Shown here: one piece after another, positions 39,101 through 43,025 of the stretch | Layout: each line of letters starts with the position of its first letter | Position numbering within the stretch: the stretch's first letter is position 1 | Source of the DNA: a virus | Strand: one strand, 5' to 3' | IMG/VR virus record: IMGVR_UViG_3300002138_000051 | Location: 1 to 43,025 of that record | Length of the DNA: 43,025 nucleotides | Notes under the pieces: model-generated | What the model was told of the DNA's origin: nothing | Database searches by the model: none | Seen by the model: the letters and a program-made list of their open reading frames with translations, nothing else | Program-made: the position numbers and the translations under genes

Positions 39101-41770
39101 TAAATCAGATTGTACTTCTAGTATTCTACGAGTTTTAGATGGTGCATTAGTTATAGATTCTCCATCTTCCCAATTACTACTCCAGTCTTTATTATTTATT
39201 TCTTCATCACTTCTAAACCAACCGATGCCATTATCAGTACTAAATTGAGCATGCCCTTTAATATTAGGTGTAATTAATGGAGTAGATATTTCATTCTCTG
39301 TATAGTTAGTACCACCTGGTACTGTTAGATTAGAATAATATGTTTTGTGCGCATTTCTATTTCTATAATCTTTTGATTTTTCTATATAGTCATCTTCAGA
39401 AATTTCTTCTCTATAACTACCTCCTTCAGGATCTTTATATATAATGAAATATTTTCCATTTTCTTCAATAGGCATTTCATCAGAAAATCCTTCTCTAGTC
39501 GTATTTACTTCTACACTGTAACTATAGTTAGCTGCAAAGCTAGTTATTATTTCTTCTATAGTATTTCCTTCTTGTTGTTTAATGATTTCAATTTGGTCTT
39601 TAGGTATTTGAAGATCGTTTTGAACTTTACTCCAGAACTTATTGTCATCTGTTATTTGTTTACGCCATTGTTTAATCTTATCAATATTATCTATTATATT
39701 CTTTACGGCTTTAAACTGATAATTTACAACGCTTAAAAGTCTTTGCTTATCTTTATCATTGTCATAAGTAGCAGATTGATTTGTAAAGTTTTTAAATCCT
39801 TCTATATCTTGTTTAGACCCTAGTATATGAATTTGTTCCTTAGTTTTAACAAAATGTTGTAACCCTCTCTCATTAGTGATTAAATTAAAAGTAGTTTCAT
39901 TAGTCATATCAGGATTATTTAAAATAACAGCTATCGGCTCTCCATAATTTTTAGCAGACTGTTGAGTTGTTGTAAAATAATAACCATATCCTAATTCTCC
40001 ACTTTCAAAAGCTCTATCATCATCTGGTTCAAATAATTCAGCATTATTTTTAAACCCTTCTTTTAATATTTGTTCTTTATTATTAGTACCATGATAAACA
40101 ATATCTTTTACTTTACTATCAGGAAAGACAGTGTCTAAGTATTGAGAGTAAGCTTGTATAGCTTGTTGTTTTTGTTGTGGGGTTACTCCTAAATACCTAA
40201 CATCAGTTTCTTTTTCTGTAGGTGTAAATCTATCTAATAAATAGTCTTCAAATTGTTGATTATTAAGTAAGTCTTCAGTACGTTCTATATAATAATTGCC
40301 ATCTTTTGTTTTTGTGACAAAAGCATCAGCTATGTGTGGAAATATTTTATGTAAAGAAACTTGTTCTCCTATTTTAGCATTTTTAACAGCATCTAATGTT
40401 TCAGCAAAGGCATTATTTCTTTTTTTACTTTTTTCTTTAAATCCTAAAGCTTCATATACTTCATTAGCTAATTCAGGATTAGATTCAAATAGTTCTTGTA
40501 CTCCATTTTTCATCTGAACATCAAATAGTACCCCATCGAATTGAGATTCAAAAGAATCTTCCATAAAACTATCATTTACTATTATAGATGCTACAGCCAT
40601 GGATTGGGCATATAAAGATTTATTAGCCTTTGTTATACCAAACAAACTTAATATATGAGTCATTATACTTTCAAATAAATTTGGAGTTTCTGGTACATAT
40701 TTTGAAGCCGGTAAATCTTTTAAGAATTTAATTAACTGCGCGTCTGCAAATAACCCTACTATAAATTCATCTAATGAAGTTAATGCATAACGATCCCCTT
40801 GTAGTTCATTAGAATTTTGTAAAGCTTCTTTATAAAGTTGCTTTAATGATTTTACTTCTTGAGAACTGGAATACTTTCTAATATAGTGAAATGTAGCTGC
40901 ATGCATTATTTCATGTATTAAAGTAGGCTCTGAACCCATTCCTCTAAATTCTGAATACTTTGCTATATGAATATCCCTCTTGTTAGCATCGTATCGAGCA
41001 GCTGCATTTTCTCCTCCTATTACTAAAACGTTTGATTTAACTAATGTAATTGGCACATTAGGATCATATTTTAATAGAGCTTTAGCTACTTTAGCTAAAG
41101 GGTGTTCGGACTCTGATATTCTTTTAAGTATATCTCCTGAAGTGTTAGTAAGTCCATTTGGAAAATATTTTTCTTCTATTCCAAAATCTTGAGTCCCTCT
41201 TTTTAAAGAACTCATATTAAACAACTTACCTTGTTTATATTGTTGTATAGTTGTTTCAGATTGGTTCTTAGATTGAGATCCGTAAATAGCTTCTTGTAAT
41301 TCTAGATAGTCATCTTTTGTAAGTCCTTGATCTGCTATTATTTTACCCTGTACTACTTTAACAGATTCTCTTTTTCCAGTAAATCTAGTTTGCACAAATG
41401 GTTCATTTTCTTGCAAGTCTATTGTATTTTGTTCTTGCTCTTTTGTTTTAACAGTAGGTGAAAAATTATTAATCAGAGGAGTTACATCTACTGATACTTT
41501 ATAATCCGGAGCCCTTCTATTAGCTATCGGAGCTTTAGTTAGTGAAACTACAGTCTTTCCAATTTCTCTATTTACAGAATGTACTAATGACTGTGCTTGA
41601 AAGTATGTTTGGGACTTTGTAAGCAAGTTGCCATTAGACACTTTGAAAAACTTTGAAGCTTTTAATTTTCTAAATATTTCAAAATGTATATTAGCTAATC
41701 TTTCTTTCTCTTCTTTAGGAAGAGGTTTAGCATTTACATAATTTGGTATTTCGCATTTTAGTTTAGGCAT
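33191..41770 (-). CDS. Giant polyvalent virion protein (zinc protease, ADP-ribosyltransferase-like region)
   Basis: This 2859-residue protein has a zinc-metallopeptidase motif H-E-I-M-H (286-290). An ADP-ribosyltransferase-like segment, V-Y-H-G-T (about 558-562), is followed by G-Y-G-Y-Y-F-T-T. A region around 884-897 reads I-L-E-V-Q-S-D-L-F-Q-K-G-R-D, then W-V-N-F-F-V-K, as in large phage polyvalent proteins. T-E-E-A-M-H (about 1212-1217) may be a second, weaker protease-like site. A long helical part (about 1450-2150) follows, and a very basic C-terminus. Such proteins are packed in the capsid and injected with DNA. No transmembrane segment or signal is obvious. Confidence 0.85.
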   Translation of the reverse strand: MPKLKCEIPNYVNAKPLPKEEKERLANIHFEIFRKLKASKFFKVSNGNLLTKSQTYFQAQSLVHSVNREIGKTVVSLTKAPIANRRAPDYKVSVDVTPLINNFSPTVKTKEQEQNTIDLQENEPFVQTRFTGKRESVKVVQGKIIADQGLTKDDYLELQEAIYGSQSKNQSETTIQQYKQGKLFNMSSLKRGTQDFGIEEKYFPNGLTNTSGDILKRISESEHPLAKVAKALLKYDPNVPITLVKSNVLVIGGENAAARYDANKRDIHIAKYSEFRGMGSEPTLIHEIMHAATFHYIRKYSSSQEVKSLKQLYKEALQNSNELQGDRYALTSLDEFIVGLFADAQLIKFLKDLPASKYVPETPNLFESIMTHILSLFGITKANKSLYAQSMAVASIIVNDSFMEDSFESQFDGVLFDVQMKNGVQELFESNPELANEVYEALGFKEKSKKRNNAFAETLDAVKNAKIGEQVSLHKIFPHIADAFVTKTKDGNYYIERTEDLLNNQQFEDYLLDRFTPTEKETDVRYLGVTPQQKQQAIQAYSQYLDTVFPDSKVKDIVYHGTNNKEQILKEGFKNNAELFEPDDDRAFESGELGYGYYFTTTQQSAKNYGEPIAVILNNPDMTNETTFNLITNERGLQHFVKTKEQIHILGSKQDIEGFKNFTNQSATYDNDKDKQRLLSVVNYQFKAVKNIIDNIDKIKQWRKQITDDNKFWSKVQNDLQIPKDQIEIIKQQEGNTIEEIITSFAANYSYSVEVNTTREGFSDEMPIEENGKYFIIYKDPEGGSYREEISEDDYIEKSKDYRNRNAHKTYYSNLTVPGGTNYTENEISTPLITPNIKGHAQFSTDNGIGWFRSDEEINNKDWSSNWEDGESITNAPSKTRRILEVQSDLFQKGRDREDLVTNPKANSLNTPGMSGTANMEERLSGYKYSLTEYEGKTEEEANNLVETERKRLLSLTPSKKESSENQFLQLLNKDNNWVNFFVKSIIQDSAKKGYEKVLFPKGDTAAKVEGHTTLEEFKKVKQDRLKEIDVDTFTILDENGNTEGKEFNTEKEAENYINSNDNIDLRYIETKKFRKTEINQLKQELERVEREGFGALRPIYNFYENNVSKILSKQFNTKDVTDEYGNKWAEVDLKDQKVVNATNPIVFNMPSNYQRTATNETIAKVRDLLIKLKVPVKIINNLLEEHGLNGFADGVERFIALAEGAENVALTEEAMHMLTLIAPAEMVQPLLNSIKNYKIYKQTYNQYKTHPAYLNEDGSVNEEKIKLEAVGKLLAEMYIQESEGLSEEEVNVGKTVLARLLDWIKGLFIANHDAFREFLNGVQSGEINLGESHSREERLLSIAFDKNTSEEIANHLTGGLVRSDLTNPARANDPNVKILNELSELMQSISVDDMSFIQNMKEFINLPSKKPFDVSNAKLEAAIASAELMDMAMNSLEYFRTSYTNVQMLSDRGVQIRKMLKDGVTDDGDPLDTKTRLYLFNEISRINDLLEIYHNQMISYNLIFADENNIEGIAEVAASISSVATTAINQNKKLDIQNLTEIFRKHLEPKVANFKKNINKDIIKLQKDLNTTTSTKARNRIQAKIDKLQAEYDNPPVSAENVISLLQDYRPDSRFSSAILSKFMEGGLTHYDEAVQAVANLLADATQEAYKDAAKDIDEYNEIFQQHGVVQNIGNSTYDKFLETVTRKIYNRKNGELETYQEVRMLGATAQWQFENDLSVLEHLVNSYETKGNIDYVDETFHENFDRFLTDDEKLDPVKTLSDIRQSLIDTYGNRRYIDKYYEIREILDNAILSDGRSVRDFRQPFIDRLIALQDELEISPDPITFDILNEEKKELALDLARLESEYDLTTGQKKTGDALLVATAIAEWKKAKRDVVITPGDDPINVDNFYVPKLAMAKWTNERQVLVNSLSSAKALYKSQPNNANRISMESIQTEFDEWRKTNAKTTIPQEFYDERNDILLGIQEIIDGHIKDQDAEDAAKEQFADIWADIFSMTKGLRDENGILDGIEALSLSEKIRDAETSLEELKTKLKSSHSKLTKAEIRELKILLEMLNDIQDTPLTDKWEFMRQSITSQLETDMRKKGLSPTAEEMNAAFYDSDFFKENTIDVTEQYRKKTTANLPNNVIRIGKKTYKPIYTWRATVPKGRYDYEDVPSNSWSQYEVNKAFENPSFRTAQGNIALDENKIPKDPVNPGRYDSPRYHTLSDNDKDFLEKVVAKYEQDQSNKKKSERSGRALPRINSTGIHRKMQILNPANWKFKRWFTKDAWTKESLGASLNQLMGIDTSELEDVYGEDSQDTIRRRAAAAQSKRVKVRVMAKYINKSSSIKTQEKDLFRVLSMYNIEMHRSEKMKELLPAINTISETIDNMSTKKSRRLSLEYEINKRVNKQTRTAASGFAKIADKITDNAHSNLAFTRLFLPWLISASIKNSAMGAYQIWVNASKLRQYGQGSFISSYAVALKRAVEVTMYQYSLNQGSASKLYDTTIGKDSSKYMALVKRLNVVANLDVNDTSVNNVSGMVKLANGLGYISGAQRRISEVHLELTMFELYMKSHKINGVSIMDSFDFVDGKLIPKDNITQKDELEITKAVKEMQQFTQGNFSADNAVYAKQFLLGRILLFMKGYFYNPLMVRAGKRRILASGIEIEGYYRMVGRLSRSNPLTILQGSKGLTANERDGVLKMRKDLVILNIAGALMYQFAEFVKESGDDDEEAPLMWYSLLMARKIYAEASVFNPAEYLGFPFVVANEDNRVRGNAIENFFEYAVGRPAMNLAASSAIPYDFKGLRFEEADIKTKDPYYSQMKDNWVLYNLSKILRTKSDMKYAKSSLSAFEYFDKSIYAYQKDKGAAKRVRKRNSKKRR

Positions 41771-43025
41771 GGTGGTATTTTATCTTGGTCTTCTTTATTA
41801 GTTTGAATATCTGTGGTTCTTTCATAAACATCTCTTATAGCTTGTTTACCACTTTCGTTTATTTCTCTTGTTCCTATTCCCGCAAAGTTTTTAGTAAGTG
41901 TAGGAGTGTCTGATTCTTGAAAAGTAGTTCCGTTCCAAGTAAACCATGTCTCTAAATTTTGGTCAAATATATAAACTGGTTTATTTTCATTTATAGCCAT
42001 TTGAACAGCAAAACCTGTACCTCCGCTTACTTGTTCTATGGCTGCCTTCTTACCGTGATTCATTGAGTCGCCGACTTCTAGAATACTACTGATTGCAATT
42101 ATAGAATCTGAATTTTTAACTTGTAGCCAGTTTCTGATAATTCTCTCATCTCTTATTTGATGAGTTTGCTCAATTCTTCCCATTTGTCTTGCTGCGACGG
42201 TAGCTTTAGCTTGCCCTTCTAACTCATCTTGTTGAGATATTCTAGTATTACCTCTAGGAGTTTTAGTTCCCATATAGTAGTGTTTATTATTAGTCATTCC
42301 ATATTCTTTACCAATAATATCCCATTGAGAATCTGCTCCCAATGCCCCTCCTGAATGGTTTGTAAATATACCTAAACCTGTTAAATTAGAAATTGCATCG
42401 TCTACTGGCTTTTCGTTAGCCATATCTAATATAGCTTTTCTATCACCGTTTTCAGCACCCCATTTCATTGCTGTATTAGTTACTGTAGATATGATAGTGC
42501 CTTTAGCAGTTACTAAGTAATCTACATCTTTATATTTCACAACTTTAGCTGAATCATTCATAGATGTTAAATTATCAGAAGATACTGATTTCTTTGCATC
42601 TTTTCCGGTAGCAGCAGGGTTATATATTTGTATAGTCCCGTTTGCGTTTGTTTTAGTTATAATGTAAGGAACTCCATTATATCTAACATATGCGCCAGGT
42701 GACATTTCATCAGACTTGCTTTCCTTGTTTATAGGTTGTGCTGGCACACTTACTGCTTTTTCTGTGGTTCTTTCATTTAATTCATCTCTTACTTCGAATT
42801 CTTTAGGGAGTATTACATTATCCGGAATCAAAGCCTTAAGCTGCTCAAAGAGCCCTTTCATTTCTTCAACTGTGTAACCTGCATTTTCAGTTCCTATTTT
42901 AGTAACTAAGAATTTTTTATCTGGATTATTTTTTGCGAATAGTAACATATCTTGTACACCTTTACTTATTTCTTTAAGTGTTGAAGATTTTACAACATCG
43001 TAGTATTTCTTTGTAACTATAGCGT
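41758..43025 (-). CDS. Polyvalent-type phage protein with a SLOG-like domain (5' partial)
   Basis: The frame is open to the right edge, so the start is missing. The first visible part (about 25-45) has L-L-F-A-K-N-N-P-D-K-K-F-L-V-T and K-I-G-T-E-N-A-G-Y, common near the N-terminal domain of phage polyvalent proteins. Later, H-S-G-G-A-L-G-A-D-S-Q-W-D recalls the nucleotide-binding motif of SLOG/YspA-like proteins, and I-A-I-S-S and F-A-G-I-G-T-R-E follow. It could bind or process a nucleotide. The end overlaps the giant gene start by 13 bases, indicating one transcript. Confidence 0.75.
   Translation of the reverse strand, partial: AIVTKKYYDVVKSSTLKEISKGVQDMLLFAKNNPDKKFLVTKIGTENAGYTVEEMKGLFEQLKALIPDNVILPKEFEVRDELNERTTEKAVSVPAQPINKESKSDEMSPGAYVRYNGVPYIITKTNANGTIQIYNPAATGKDAKKSVSSDNLTSMNDSAKVVKYKDVDYLVTAKGTIISTVTNTAMKWGAENGDRKAILDMANEKPVDDAISNLTGLGIFTNHSGGALGADSQWDIIGKEYGMTNNKHYYMGTKTPRGNTRISQQDELEGQAKATVAARQMGRIEQTHQIRDERIIRNWLQVKNSDSIIAISSILEVGDSMNHGKKAAIEQVSGGTGFAVQMAINENKPVYIFDQNLETWFTWNGTTFQESDTPTLTKNFAGIGTREINESGKQAIRDVYERTTDIQTNKEDQDKIPPCLN

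Noticed and set aside
1-43025. CRISPR array, transposase, integrase or attachment site
   Set aside because: I saw no regularly spaced identical repeats, no terminal inverted repeats with a transposase, and no recombinase gene.

Overview
The window reads as part of a tailed dsDNA phage (Caudoviricetes) that infects a Bacteroidetes host. The DNA is AT-rich and tightly packed, with start and stop codons often overlapping. It has almost no Shine-Dalgarno sites. Eight promoters share the Bacteroidetes architecture TTG-N19/20-TAnnTTTG. I see no integrase, repressor or bacterial housekeeping gene, so a lytic phage or phage-like contig is most likely; the exact host is not visible.

Layout. (1) Positions 1-5831, plus strand: the end of an ATP-grasp-like gene, an unrecognised 355-residue protein, a class II glutamine amidotransferase and a type 2 amidoligase. 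Together they look like an amide-bond-forming modification module. The amidoligase gene is split by a group I intron that carries an HNH homing endonuclease. (2) 5835-7980, plus strand: two GIY-YIG endonucleases, small genes and a HAD hydrolase. One endonuclease sits between the HAD gene and a relic of an older HAD 5' end. (3) 7958-11286, plus strand: recombination genes (PD-(D/E)XK exonuclease, RecA) and an HNH protein. (4) 11331-14446, plus strand: small unknown genes, a patatin-like lipase, a MazG-like pyrophosphatase, a second PD-(D/E)XK nuclease and an Api92-like protein. A two-way terminator at 14430-14457 separates the convergent halves.

(5) 14485-17213, minus strand: small genes, a metallophosphoesterase and one tRNA gene whose most plausible anticodon is CUA (amber). 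(6) 17232-33088, minus strand: tail, fibre and adhesin genes, with a lysis cassette (holin, amidase, spanin-like protein) embedded in them and a late-type promoter at 33154-33183. (7) 33191-43025, minus strand: a 2859-residue polyvalent protein with a zinc-protease motif and an ADP-ribosyltransferase-like segment. It is preceded by a second polyvalent-type gene that runs off the right edge.

The most notable signals are the promoters that abut start codons (probably leaderless mRNAs), the split amidoligase, the HAD relic beside a homing endonuclease, the candidate amber-suppressor tRNA with few UAG stops around it, and the amidotransferase whose catalytic cysteine lies behind a 22-residue hydrophobic leader. 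Intron splice sites, the tRNA anticodon and most family assignments were read by eye and have not been tested by search.
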